Position numbers and translations under genes: made by a program | The notes under the pieces: generated by a model | What the model saw: the letters and a program-made list of their open reading frames with translations, nothing else | What the model was told of the DNA's origin: nothing | Databases searched by the model: none | Part shown: positions 12,133-23,435 of the stretch, in pieces | Layout of the letters: each line of letters starts with the position of its first letter | Position numbering within the stretch: position 1 is the first letter of the stretch | From: Argentina anserina | Lineage: Eukaryota; Streptophyta; Magnoliopsida; Rosales; Rosaceae | Direction of reading: 5' to 3' | Length of the DNA: 64,000 nucleotides | Assembly (NCBI RefSeq): GCF_933775445.1 | Contig: NC_065874.1 | Span: 14,589,001 to 14,653,000 of the forward strand

Positions 12133-13217
12133 GACATAAATGCCGATTTGCACCCCAAACTTGGTTGAAATTGTCAATTTGCACCATGAACTTGCATTTG
12201 AGTCAATTTACCTCATAAACTTGGTAAAAATTGCCGATTTACACCCCGAACTTGTATATGAGTCAATTTATCTCATAAACTTGGTAAAAATTGCCGATTT
12301 GCACCACATCCGTTAAATTTAACTGTTTTATCCAATTTTGCGTCACATGTCATGCACATGAGGGGTAATGTTGTCATTTTCTATTTATATTTTTCTTAAA
12401 AACAAATAAAAATATTCTTTAAAATGAGGATTATTTTGTTAATCAAATTATTTATTTACATCTTTTTTTCTACCTACTTAACCATACTTTGAATTATATA
12501 TTCAATATACCCACCCATTCAAATATAGTGTGTTGTGTATAAATATATTTTTATATGTACACATTGTTGGAGGATGAACAAAACGAGAATAATAACGACG
12601 TAATAGAACAAAACGTAACCGTTTATTGATTGATAATGAGGCCAATATATAGGCATTACATAACCACAATCCCGTAGGATTCGGAGTCCTAATCTATTAC
12701 AGAGATGCAAATTTATCTCTAATAGAAAACCTAATAAGACTAAGACACACACAATGGTAGAATAGTAATTCTCTCGGAACACACATTTATTTTTAATTTT
12801 CAATGTATTTATTTATTTATATTTTTTCTAATATCTTTTAACATACCATATCACATAAAATAATAAATATATAAATCAATAATATGTTTCGAAAAAACAA
12901 ACATTGTAGCAAGTGTTCCTCTTAAGTAATTTTATTAATTTATTTCATTATTCAATATGAATAAATATATAATGACAATACTATCCCTTAAATGCATGAC
13001 ATGTGACGCAAAATTGGATAGAAACAGTTAAATTTAACGGATGGGGTGCAAATCGGCAATTTTTACCAAGTTTAAGAGGTAAATTGACTCAAATACAAGT
13101 TCGGGGTGTAAATCGGCAATTTTTACCAAGTTTATGAGGTAAATTGACTCAAATGCAAATTCGGAGTGCAAATTGACAATTTCAGCCAAATTTAGGGTGC
13201 AAATCGGCATTTATACC
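12133..13217. mobile_element. MULE-like element with long terminal inverted repeats, nested in the hAT element
   Basis: Arms of about 260 bp (12133 to about 12400 and about 12955 to 13217) are imperfect inverted copies. Each arm contains sub-repeats of ATTGCCGATTTGCACC / AACTTGGTAAAAATTG type. The flanks TTATTTTAA (12124-12132) and TTATTTTAT (13218-13226) form a 9-bp duplication with one mismatch. Long arms plus a 9-bp duplication fit Mutator-like elements. No transposase is encoded. Confidence 0.65.
12565..12781. repeat. 217-bp solo LTR with 5-bp duplication CACAT
   Basis: Starts TGTTGGAGGATG and ends CTCGGAACA, so the ends are TGTT...AACA. It is flanked by CACAT at 12560-12564 and 12782-12786. 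Short size and ends fit a copia or TRIM-type LTR left after LTR-LTR recombination. It lies in the spacer of the MULE-like element, making a third nesting level. Confidence 0.8.
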
Positions 13218-13492
13218 TTATTTTATTTGTGAAATATTGTAATTAAAATAAATAAATAATCAAGAGATTTTAATTTAAAAAGTCTAATATTCAAGTCTAA
13301 TAATGATAATTGTTTAAATATTTATATAAATAATATAAAATTATATGTCTAACATACCGGCTCATGAATTTATTGTGTCCAGACTAAAAACGGGTTTGAG
13401 CTGGGCCGAACTCATAACTAAAATATCTCGGCCCGGCCCATTAAAATAACGAGCTCGGGTTTTTTGGCCCATTTGCCACCTCTACTAGGAAG

Positions 13493-13903
13493 GTTTTTTA
13501 TGGGTGAAATATCTTTACACTCCGAGTTCGGTCGTCTAAAATGGTAATGTCATGGGACAATGAAGGCAAGTCGGTGACTTCACCGAATACCTTCAGGTTA
13601 TGGCTGGGGCTCTTGTTCTTTCGGCATTTTAATTATTCAGTTTAACCAGTAAAGCCTCATACGTTCTTGTTGCCTGATTTATGTTACCCAGTTGGGAGAG
13701 TTGGATTGGTCATTTCGTTGATGAGAGTTTATGGCCTTCCTAAAGTAATCTCTGTTCTACATAATTGTTCCTTCTTCAGCATCGTGTTGAACATCTTAAT
13801 TATTATCGAATATTATAGACGATATTGAGGGAGAAGCAATTTATCATCCAAAGGATGCCTCAGGCACATAATTAATGAAATTTGGTAAAATTCCACATAC
13901 ATG
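13493..13903. other. Downstream flank of eIF1, no gene recognised
   Basis: Between the hAT element and the eIF1 polyadenylation signal I see no coding region or repeat. The hAT element inserted about 0.5 kb downstream of the eIF1 stop codon. Confidence 0.5.
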
Positions 13904-13909
13904 TTTATT
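13904..13909 (-). terminator. Likely polyadenylation signal of eIF1
   Basis: AATAAA on the minus strand, about 135 nt downstream of the eIF1 stop codon. Position and sequence fit; other AT-rich signals nearby could also serve. Confidence 0.45.
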
Positions 13910-14041
13910 ATAGACGATCGAACCATCCAGTTATTCGTACAAATAAATATATGTATCACTGCAGCTTCACAAATCAAGGACTAGGAGCACCACACGTACA
14001 GGAATAGTAGCAAACTAGCTGATCGAGTCCCAAAGAATAGA

Positions 14042-14380
14042 TTAAAAACCATGAATTTTAATCTGTTCCTTCTTAACAATCCTTGCCTGAACAAGAAACT
14101 GGAGGACGTTCTTGCGCTGATCGCCTTGTAGCTGGATTATCTTGCCGAGTTCTTTATCCTGAACCACATTGCCGTTGCAGCAGAACTCTTTCTTGAGATC
14201 CTTGAGTATCTTCTCGTAGCTGAAGTCCTTCTTCAGCCCCTGAACAGTTGTCAGACACTTCTTACCGTTCCTTTGCTGCACGCGGATATGCACATAATCC
14301 TTGGTCCCGGGGGCATCTGCGTCTCTTGCTTCCGCAAATGGATCAAAAGCACTTGGAATCACAACGTCTAATTCAACCAT
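14042..14380 (-). CDS. eIF1: Translation initiation factor eIF1 (SUI1 family), 112 aa
   Basis: eIF1 binds the 40S ribosome near the P site, promotes scanning and rejects non-AUG starts. The protein starts MVELDVVIPSAFDPFAEARD and has the whole SUI1 domain: DYVHIRVQQRNGKKCLTTVQ, GLKKDFSYEKILKDLKKEF, CCNGNVVQDKELGKIIQLQG, DQRKNVLQFLVQARIVKKEQ and the invariant end IKIHGF. Length equals the plant family norm. The Met at 14380 is chosen because it gives the usual plant N-terminus; codons upstream belong to the 5'UTR exon and the intron that precedes it. The coding region is uninterrupted in one exon. Substitutions such as VLQFL for the common VSTFL are mild. TATA box, 5'UTR intron and poly(A) signal are all present, so this is the one apparently functional host gene in the window. 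Confidence 0.95.
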   Translation of the reverse strand: MVELDVVIPSAFDPFAEARDADAPGTKDYVHIRVQQRNGKKCLTTVQGLKKDFSYEKILKDLKKEFCCNGNVVQDKELGKIIQLQGDQRKNVLQFLVQARIVKKEQIKIHGF

Positions 14381-14425
14381 ATATATGTTCTTTGCTTGAT
14401 GGATCTCTAAACGTAACAAAGGAAG

Positions 14426-15092
14426 CTGAAAAATTGCCACAAAATCACAAATCACTCAATATATATACCTACCAACAATCCCAATAATTGATAACATTTC
14501 TGAACAACCAACAAATAAACAGTCCTATCCTACATCAATTTATTTTTCACATCCATGCCAAAGCCGCATCATTGATGAATATTGTTCTATATATCTGGAG
14601 ACCATTCACATCACAACTCAAAAACCAAGAAGCAATTCAAGAAAAACTTGCTTAGACCACATAAAATCAGATACACAAAATATGAATCAAGAGTCCTAGA
14701 CCAGTCATCTAGCTTATTCATTCCTTCAGACGTTCCATACTTTTCGGCCTACCACCTAACAAACAAACTACAAAACTCATACCACGTACATAACGTAGAG
14801 AGCTCGTATTAATGTTCAGATTGTTCATCTCTCAACCGGTGACCAAATTCAACGATCATTAGTTCATTACAAATTTACAGATCGAACATAACATTTCTGA
14901 TCGAAGGTAGAAGGGGAATCAAACATAGCATGCATGCCAAAGAGAAACAGTACATAATCGACCGTATACCCCAAAGAGAAAGAAATACGTATTGATATCC
15001 ATCAAGTTACATGAATGGCAAACAATTAAGGAAGAAGAGCTAGCTCGCTAGAGAGAAAGGAAACGAGCGAGGAAACTGAAAAGTTAACGTAC
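14426..15092 (-). other. eIF1: 5'UTR intron of eIF1
   Basis: A consensus donor (CGAG/GTACGT at 15093/15092) and acceptor (TTTTTCAG at 14426) bracket 667 bp of non-coding DNA between the untranslated exon 1 (about 15093-15195) and the coding exon. Leader introns in this position are common in plant housekeeping genes and often raise expression; the splice here is predicted only from sequence. Confidence 0.75.
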
Positions 15093-15222
15093 CTCGATCG
15101 AAGAATGGGGATTCAAAAACGTGGCTAAGGCTTTGCTTTCAGAAACCTTACCCCAAGAACAAGCTAGATTCGATACAGGAACAACGATATTTGGTTGAGA
15201 AATCTCCGGAGCTCCCAGGGGT

Positions 15223-15234
15223 GTTTATATATAG
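15223..15234 (-). promoter_or_regulatory. eIF1: TATA box of eIF1
   Basis: CTATATATAAAC on the minus strand, about 30 bp before a plausible start near 15195 and upstream of untranslated exon 1. Confidence 0.7.
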
Positions 15235-15240
15235 GCGTTG

Positions 15241-16344
15241 AGGGCGGTTGTCGGTACGGTCTGAACCACACGTTCAACTAATCATAGTTAGTAAACCAAA
15301 CAGGTAAGTTACGCACGCGGACGGTGGAGATCAAAGCTGGACGCGTTGATTGAACGCACACCGTACTAACTGGATTTGGTTGTAGGTTCGGTGGAGGAAG
15401 GCGGGGCCCAATAAGAAGAATCAAGAATCAACTACATGAGTATATGGACGGGAAGAACATGGTCCATGCATTATGGCATGTGATCGCTAATTATGTATTT
15501 GGACGAGGAAAAAAAAGAATTTAATTAAAAATGAAGATTTTATAATTTTAAAAGATAATTTTCTTATTTAGTAACTATAAATTGGAATTCTAAATTTATG
15601 TGGAAAATAAAAAGAATGAAATCGTTGCTTAAATTCTCCATAAAATAGATGTCATTTGCAAATTATTTTCCACTGTTCAATTATTATTTTTTTTTAAAAA
15701 TACTCTCTTTATATTTCATCTCTTTGATTTATTTCAAACTTTCTTAATCTATCACAAACTTTAAATTTCACATAAATATACTGTGTTCGTAATTAACGAA
15801 TTTTCAGATTAATGAATTTTAAAATGTCAATATTTATAAACTCCTAATAATTTTATAACTTCCTCATCCAAACACTAAATAAGGGTTTTATTACGTCTTT
15901 CTTAATTTGATTTTTTTAGGCCTCGATTTATGTCTAATCTTTGAAGTTTCAGTAGATTCAACAAAAATTAGTGACCATGGAATATTGTGGGCCAAAGAAG
16001 CTCATCACTTACGTAAGGACAATACGCGTATCTTATATTAGAGTCCTACATAGAAACATGTAGTCCAAATGTACAATATGGAACACATTACAGTATATGG
16101 ATGATGTATCATGCCATATGTGATGATCGTGAATTTGTAATGTAGATTACTACCCTGCACGTACTTACATCGATATCGGTATGTAGTAGAAAGGCTAATA
16201 GCAAAGATTGAAAAGACTTTATCCTATTTTTATATAAATATTTACAGTTCATAGTGAAAATGAATTCATGCGAACATATGAAGCTAATCTTAATTATTCC
16301 AGCCAACTAATAGCTCATTTGAAGAATGTGACGTAATATGACAT
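15241..16344. other. AT-rich intergenic DNA, nothing recognised
   Basis: Upstream region of eIF1. No ORF with recognisable homology, RNA gene or repeat was found by eye. Confidence 0.5.
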
Positions 16345-16390
16345 GATCCGCCCCAAAATTTATCATAATATTGAGGCAGATCGTGCGGAG

Positions 16391-17906
16391 TAGGGGTGGC
16401 ATTTGGTTTAAACGGTTCGGTTTTGGGGTCAAATCGTAAACCAAACTGAAATTGAACTTCGGTTCGGTTTGATTCACGGTTTTTTAATATGGCAAATTGA
16501 AAATCGAACCGAACGGTTCGGTTCGGTTCGGTTTTTTCGGTTTTTTTTTTGAAATTTTTTTTATTTTTAAAAAATTCTAGTTTCAAAATATTGTCGATCG
16601 ACACTAATAGATGTGATCAACATATATATTTAGAGACCATGTAAAAATTTCATCCATTTTGAACATAGTTTGACCGTCCATACTAACGATTAACAAAAAA
16701 ATATGCGTTTTCACATAATAAAACCCCATTGACCGGGACTTTGCAAAATGAGTTTCTTTGTTTCGACCACGCACAATCGATGAAAAAAATAATGTAATTT
16801 TAAATATGTAAACAACTTTTCTCATTTGCATCTTAGTAATGGGTCCTCTCTTAATATACCCTAGTGTTGTTTTTGGTTTAGCGGAAATTCCGACAATCAA
16901 ACGAGGTCCGAATTGGATGAAATTTAAAAATGGTCACTAAATATATATACTGATCACATCGGATGGTGTCGATCAATTCCGATAAGTTTCATTCATATAG
17001 TCGTTTCATAATGTGATAGTTTTATTATAACCCTAATATAAAGGTTATGATACATTAGTGAACACTTCGGCGATCGACAACTCCAGTTTGAAATATGGTC
17101 GATCGACACTAGTATATGTGATCGGTATATATATTTAGGAAACCTGTAAAAATTTCGTCCGTTTTGAACATGGTTTGACCGTCCGTACCAACGGTCAACC
17201 AAAAAACATGCGTTTTCACATAATAAAACCCCAATTAACCGGGGCTTTGCCAAATGAGTTTCCTTGTTTCGACCACACACGATCGATGACAAAATTATGT
17301 GATTTCAAATATATAAACAACTTTTCTCATTCGCATTTTGGTAATGTGTCTTCCCTTATGACATATTAGTAATGTTTTCGGTTTACCGGAAATTTCGACG
17401 GTTAAATGAGGTCGGAATTGGATGAAATTTTTACAAGGTGACTATATATACATATCAATCATATCGACTGGTGTCGATCGATCTCGAGAAGTTTCCTTCA
17501 TATAGTTGCTTCATATTGAGGCGGATTTAATAATTACACATCCGCTTGTATATATATATGTGTTTGTTTTAGCAAACTTATTTGAAACATACATATATGG
17601 GCATACATATAAACATAGATGATTATATATACATATATAACACTATAAAAGAGAAACATATAATTATATATAATATAAACCTAAAATCACAGTAATCAAA
17701 ACAAATATTCAGTATGATAAACGTAAAATGACATTATTTTATAAATAATTCAGTTTTTCGGTTCGGTTTCTTATGTGCCCAAACTGAAACCCAACCAATT
17801 AATTCGGTTTGGTTCAGTTTTTCTTGTGTTCGGTTCGGTTTTTTTCAGTTTCGGTCCGGTTTTTTCGGTTAGGTTTTCGGTTTTTCGGTCTTAAGTGCCA
17901 CCCCTA
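16391..17906. mobile_element. Non-autonomous hAT element, TIR TAGGGGTGGCA
   Basis: Perfect 11-bp inverted ends (TAGGGGTGGCA and TGCCACCCCTA) are flanked by an 8-bp duplication with one mismatch (GTGCGGAG at 16383-16390, GTGTGGAG at 17907-17914). The subterminal regions are full of CGGTTCGGTTT motifs on both sides. The interior consists mainly of two tandem units (16582-17519) with no transposase ORF. It inserted into the antisense LTR above. Confidence 0.85.
16582..17519. repeat. Two tandem palindromic units inside the hAT element
   Basis: Unit 1 (about 16582-17098) and unit 2 (about 17099-17519) start with GTCGATCGACACTA and share GTAAAAATTTC, CACATAATAAAACCCC and TTTCGACCAC. Each unit is itself an imperfect palindrome: TATATATTTAG...TTTCATCC near its start is mirrored by GGATGAAATTT...CTAAATATATA near its end. 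Related units occur at about 20535-21490. Confidence 0.7.
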
Positions 17907-18755
17907 GTGTGGAGACCACTATCAAATGAGACATACCAAAAATTTCGGCACAGTCTCCCCTAAAATTAGCCAACCATACTTGCACAAAACGATACTCCCA
18001 ATATTACAAATCCAACCTCAACACCTACAACCACCATGCTCCTCAAAATTTCCAAACTCCACAATCACATCTCATAAATACAATTCAAACTACAACACAG
18101 AGTACCTTACAAAATATGCAATAATCATTACTCATTAATCGTTATTTAATATCATCGGACCCCTAGAGCTCCTAGCTCGTCTTAAACCACAACCGCTCAA
18201 CCCACTATAAGACTACAAGGGTCATTAGTCAACCCGTAAAATAAAATTCCCTCAAATAGTTACTCGAACAATGAAAGTATCTTAATAATTTCTTAGAATC
18301 TAATTCTCACGAAAATAATCAACAACATATCTCACACATATCGACTAGTCTTTGCTAGTCTAAAATAAATATCAATAATAGAAAATGAACTAGCCCCGCT
18401 GGCCTTAGTAAAGTGATCATGTCATATATGTCATACACTATGCCCCCTCCCGGGTAACTCAAAATTGTTCTCATACTCCCATTATTGGGCTTTCGTGATA
18501 TTTCTGAATATCACATCGTCTCCTAGGCGGAAAAGGATTGCATAATACTCTGCTAGCTCTCGTTAACATACCCTTTCGGGTAAAATAAATGTGTACTCCC
18601 AAACTCCTGACCGTCACCTCGCGCTAACGGAGAGGGTAACGGGCTTTCATGGCATTGCCGACATACCACATCGCCTCCCAGGCGAAAAGGGATTGGGTGC
18701 ACTACTCGGGATATCCACCGACACCATAAGGTGGAATATACATATACAGTGCTAG

Positions 18756-18779
18756 CATCATCATCATCATCATCATCAT
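18756..18779 (+). repeat. (CAT)n microsatellite
   Basis: Eight uninterrupted CAT units followed by imperfect ATCAT repeats to about 18805. Confidence 0.9.
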
Positions 18780-19284
18780 ATCATATCATCACCATATCAT
18801 CATCTTTCAAAAGGCCTATATTCAACAATAAATATATATATTGTCTATACCTCGTTGATTCTAATGGAACATCCAAGTTGATAAGGCTTGCTATACCTCC
18901 TTTATTCCAATCGAATGACCGAGTTGATAGGACTTACTCGAGAACAAATAAATAACTAATATACCGTTCGAGTCAATTCATATCACAACCCTAACATGAA
19001 TATGCAACTATAACCCCAAAACCAATACAAGTATTCAAAAATCATATCTACCATCAATCGATACAAACACGTAGCAACCAATATTAAAGAAACCCCCAAT
19101 ATATCAATTATCAACATAGGAAAAATTAACCGATATTTAATTAAATAATGGTGGCTACACCCAAACCTTGGTCAGACTACATACGTATCTTGTTGACAAT
19201 GGATCAAGCCGCTCGTAGTTCAACTCATTTAGATGACCAAAAATAATACCACATACGATTTCCAACCGTTTATAACAAAATAGA

Positions 19285-19312
<28 letters not shown>
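19285..19312 (+). repeat. (AT)n microsatellite
   Basis: Fourteen uninterrupted AT dinucleotides within the old antisense LTR. Confidence 0.9.
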
Positions 19313-19315
<3 letters not shown>

Positions 19316-20352
19316 AACATGTCTCACATGTCACAAAATAAAGGAATAAAAATAAAATAAAATAAAAATAATAATTAGAATTATATACTTTTCCAAAAAT
19401 CTCATTTTCGGTAATTTATTAATAAATCGTAAATTCCCATAAATCTCATTTCTGAAAGAACTACTAAAATTATTTCACAATCTCATGGAGATCCCATTTT
19501 CAAATAAATATTCATAAAATAAAATATAATTCTAAGAGAATAAATAACTCAATTGTCATGCATGCATATATTTAAAAATAAATGTCCATTCACAGTTTAT
19601 TTATCCCTGCCGGTGCTCCGAGCTCTCCTCAGAGCGAGTATCCTCTCCGCACTGTGTAAAAGGACACATTTAGAATTAAATTCTATAATTCTAAAATATC
19701 AACCGAAAATTCTCCAACTTCACCAACGACTTCCATATACTCCCCAAAATATTTTAGGATCATAAAACCGAGAGTGCTTAATTCTAATGATTGAGATCTC
19801 ATCTTTTTACGATTAATTCGAACAATTAATCGCGTATTCCACCTCAAAACTCATCCAAAAATTCTATACAAAATCCAACACCACCTACATCCATCAAACG
19901 ACTCAAAAAGCCGTCGAAAACAACTCCAGCATGGCAGCAACAACCCCTAGCGCCCCCGGAAGTGGTGGCCGACCGGCCGTATTTCGACCACCACCAATGA
20001 CCACCAAATTTCACCACCACAATATAAATGACATTCCCAACAACTTTCTAGTTCACCACAATCTGAGTCTAAACACTTCAATTTAACAAAAACCGAAAAG
20101 CCCCAATTTAAACCCTAGAATTTATTTTCTTCGATTCTCCTAGCACAAAATGATTTGGGTTAAATCCTTTGGAAGATTCGAGTCGACGCATGTTCACAAA
20201 TTCGTATCGACGAGCCCTACAAATTTAGTGAATGAAGTTTTTCCAAAAAACGTATGCATCGACAAGTCAACTTTTAGAGTCGCTACACTTGGTACGTCTC
20301 TCAACATGGGAAAAAGGCAAAAAGATTCGAGTCGTAACATGATAATTTAAAA

Positions 20353-21758
20353 GGCCTCATCATTTAGCTCGCGGATCCGATAAGCCCACAGAGGCCCGCA
20401 AGCCCGATAGGCTTTTACGTGGCCTGCCAAAAACCCGCAAGGCCTGGCCCGTAAAAGTCGTAAGGCCTAGCCTATAAAAGCCCCCCAAGTAATAAAATAG
20501 TATACATACATATTCTATTAGGTTTAAAATAAAATTATCGCATTATGAAACGACTATATGAAGGAAACTTATCGGTATCAATCGACAATAGCCGATATGA
20601 TCGGTATATATATTTAGTGACCCTGTAAAAATTTCATCCAATTCGGATCTCGTCTGACCGTCGGAATTTTCGGTAAATCGAAAACACCACTAATATGCGC
20701 CAAGAGATGACTCATTACCAAGAAAAAAAACAAGATGCGAAAGCCGAAACCAGTTTGCATATATGAAATCACCTAATTTTTGTCAACGATCATGCACAGT
20801 CGCACCAAGGAAACACATTCGGCAAAGCCCCAGTCAATGAGGGTTTTAATATGTCAAAACATCTTCTTTTTTTATTGACCGTAGGTACAGACGGTCAAAC
20901 CATGTCTAAACCGAACGAAATTTTTACAGGATCTCTAAATATATATACCGATCACATCTGCTTGTGTCGATCAACCATATTTCGAATTAGAGTTCTTGAT
21001 CGCTGAAGTGTCCACTAATGTTTCATAACCTTTATATTAGGTTTAGAATAAAACTATCGCATTATGAAGCGACTATCTGAAGAAAAATTTTTGAGATCGA
21101 TCGACACCAGCCGATGTGATCGGTATATATATTTAGTGATCATGTAAAAACTTCATCCAATTCGGACTTAGTTTGACCGTCAGAATTTCCGGTAAACCAA
21201 ACACACCACTAGTATGCCCTAAAGGAGAACCCATTACAAAGATGCGAATGCCGAAAGCCGCTTGCATATTTGAAATCTCCTAATCTTTTTCACCGATTGT
21301 GCACGGTTGTACTGAGGAAACCCATTTGGTAAAGCCCCGGTTAATGGAGTTTTAATATGTCAAAACACATGTTTTTTAGTTGACCATAGGTAAGGACAAT
21401 CAAACCATGTCTAAAACGGATGAAATTTTTACATGATCCCTAAATATATATATCGATCACATCTACTGGTGTCAATTGATAATATTTCGAAACTATAATT
21501 TATTGGTGACTTTTTTTTTGGAATGTGCTCTAAGAATTATTTCATTGTTTTAAACCATTAGATAAAAGTAATTTGTTTTTTTTCTAATACAAGCCCGCTA
21601 GGCCCGGCTCATAAAAACCCGTAATGCTCGCTTTAGATAGACGGGTTTGGATCTTCATATTTGTGAAAATACCAGACCCGGCCCGGCCTGTCACTTATCT
21701 AAATTTACTAAGGCCCTGGGCCGCTACTCATGGCCAGACCCAGCCCGTTGATGAGGCC
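20353..21758. mobile_element. Putative hAT-like inverted-repeat element with palindromic core
   Basis: Ends GGCCTCATCA (20353-20362) and TGATGAGGCC (21749-21758) are inverted. Both subterminal regions are rich in GGCCCG motifs and GCCCGNNAGGC, like those of the 11999-13484 hAT element. The core is two tandem units related to those at 16582-17519. I could not find a convincing target duplication, so the exact limits are uncertain. No coding capacity. Confidence 0.45.
20535..21490. repeat. Two further tandem palindromic units
   Basis: Units of about 500 bp begin near 20535 and 21055 (CGCATTATGAA[A/G]CGACTAT, then GATCGGTATATATATTTAGTG). They are inverted-related to the units of the 16391-17906 element and contain the same GTAAAAATTTCATCCAATTCGG and GACGGTCAAACCATGTCTAAA-like blocks. 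Confidence 0.65.
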
Positions 21759-21860
21759 CAGTTTAGATCAAAGATGTTATCACTACAGAACCCAACTGGC
21801 ACAATCAATCCCCAAGTATGATCGATTACTCAAAAATCATTAGTACGGTACATAGATATA

Positions 21861-22711
21861 TGAAGATAACAGATAGAGATAATGAGCAACAGATCACAGT
21901 GCAAAAACCTCAATTTGAAGAAAAAAGCACTGTGATTGAATTTCCTTATTCAATAAAAAAACAAATACAATAGTCTAACTCTCACTCAGTCAAACATGTA
22001 TTTTAGAACTCTCACACAGTTCTAGCTACTTGATTCTCACACAATCAAGTTTAAAAAAAAAAACTCTCACTCAGTTTTCACAAATAAGCTCTCACTCAGC
22101 CTATTCTAACAAACTCTCACACAGTTTGTATCAGCTAACTCTCACACAGCTAGCTACAACTTCTCACTCAACTTGATGTTTCTTCTCCAACTCTCACACA
22201 GTATAGACTCCAATGTATTATGCTTTTCTCACTAGCACCTGCACAATAACACACAGATGACAGTGATAGCACAATATGTCTATTTCTTACAGAGTGCGGA
22301 AGTGCGTATCATGAGCATAACCTTATCCTTTTATACTGATCAACACCAGCATGCAATCAGCAAATCAATAAATCGAAACGAATCAATTTAATCCTACAAA
22401 CCCTCTTGACAGATAACAATAAATCAGGAAAAGTTAATAGCCTTAAACAAGTAATTATATTTTTCCTAAAGTTATACAGTCAACTGCATAATATAAGCAA
22501 AATATAATTTCCTTAATAAAGTATAAGATCAATCCAAGTACAACATTTCAGCAACTCTTTACGCAGACAATAAGTCATAATAAAGATACATTTACTAAAG
22601 ATATGTCAACTCCAAGATTTTGTCTTTGCTGATGCAAGAAGCCTTGATGAATGTTTTTTCCTTCTTTAGAACACGTTGCTTAGTGCAGCTAGGAAATGTC
22701 ACATACCTTCA
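21861..22711 (-). repeat. 3' LTR of the copia element
   Basis: 851 bp, TGAAGATAACAG...ACATACCTTCA on the plus strand. By eye about a dozen substitutions and a 2-bp indel separate it from the 5' LTR. Positions 21960-22210 hold a spaced array of CTCTCAC[A/T]CAG motifs. Confidence 0.9.
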
Positions 22712-22724
22712 ATCTCCCCCTATG
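22712..22724 (-). other. Polypurine tract of the copia element
   Basis: Minus strand CATAGGGGGAGAT directly precedes the LTR start TGAAGG. Second-strand primer site. Confidence 0.75.
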
Positions 22725-23063
22725 TGACATTTCCATCCAACACAGAAAGAAGACCAAGAAACCTGCAGTTTTGCTGAACACAGCCATCTCAATGCAACAA
22801 GACTAAAGATGAACTAGGATGATAAAGATCAGTTTCCATCATGTCTAAATTCTCCTAACACATCAAAAGAATTTTAGGTCGAAAGACAATCATCATAACA
22901 GACAAAAACAAATAACATAGTTTCAAGAATTAAACACTCAAGTGCATAAGCACAGATGCAAACCAAAGGTTTTAATAAAGCAAACAAATAATTGTTCATC
23001 AAACTAAAACAAAACAAAAAATACTAGCTTCTTCTTTCTCTCCCCCTGTTGGATTGAAATGAC

Positions 23064-23435
23064 TCAAGGCCAAGCCTTCCATCCCGGATTGTCCTCAGAA
23101 GCGGCACCATCATACGACTGAGGTTCCCATGGATTGCCATGTTGAGAATGATCAATTGTGACAATTGGAATAGGGGCGGCAACAATGTTGCGAGCTTGGA
23201 TTTCAGCCGGAGTGAGTGGCACACACAATTTAACACCAGGAGGAATAAGAAAGTGATTGTAAGCCACCCTCTTCAAGCGTTTCATCTCCTCAGTCACAGT
23301 ATCAAGTTTGTCCTCCATTCGATTTGCATAACGACGCATGTTGTCCTCCATAGCAAAGATGAAGGTGGCTAGTGAAGTAAGATAGGGATCTGGCTTAGCC
23401 ATAGGCTGCCAAGACTCCCCCTTTATTACAAGCAA
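23064..23435 (-). CDS. Extra ORF (123 aa) between RNase H and 3' LTR of copia element
   Basis: An uninterrupted ORF in the position where SIRE-lineage elements carry a third, envelope-like reading frame. Residues about 28-58 (FAMEDNMRRYANRMEDKLDT, VTEEMKRLKR) are heptad-rich and likely coiled coil; the rest is proline-rich (IPPGVKLCVPLTPAEIQARN). No signal peptide or membrane segment is seen. It is open although the polyprotein next to it has several stops. I do not recognise the family. It may be a remnant of a longer ORF, or open by chance. Confidence 0.35.
   Translation of the reverse strand: MLVIKGESWQPMAKPDPYLTSLATFIFAMEDNMRRYANRMEDKLDTVTEEMKRLKRVAYNHFLIPPGVKLCVPLTPAEIQARNIVAAPIPIVTIDHSQHGNPWEPQSYDGAASEDNPGWKAWP

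Larger units (their letters stand above)
11999..13484. mobile_element. Non-autonomous hAT-type element with 8-bp duplication CTAGGAAG
   Basis: The termini are inverted (TAGAGGTGGGAAACGGGCC on the left, GGCCCATTTGCCACCTCTA on the right) and flanked by a perfect 8-bp direct repeat CTAGGAAG at 11991-11998 and 13485-13492. Eight-base duplications and TAGNGGTGG-type ends are hallmarks of hAT elements. Both subterminal regions are rich in GGCCCGGCCC. There is no transposase ORF. The interior is mostly a second element (12133-13217). Confidence 0.85.
16345..20352 (-). repeat. Old antisense LTR of the TGTAATAACCC superfamily, split by a hAT element
   Basis: Removing the hAT element (16391-17906 plus one duplication) joins two parts totalling about 2.5 kb, close to the superfamily LTR size. 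Matches to the intact LTR at 28675-31409 include the block CACCAAATTTCACCACCACA ... AACAACTTTCTAGTT near 20005-20055 and the start-proximal block ATTCGTATCGACGAGCCCTAC near 20200. Repeated GGGTAAC/GGGTAACGG blocks lie near 18450-18650. The LTR start (TTATTACA on this strand) is not seen: the sequence is cut at about 20352 where an inverted-repeat element begins. The left end near 16345 is estimated from GATCCGCCCCAAAATTT. Confidence 0.5.
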
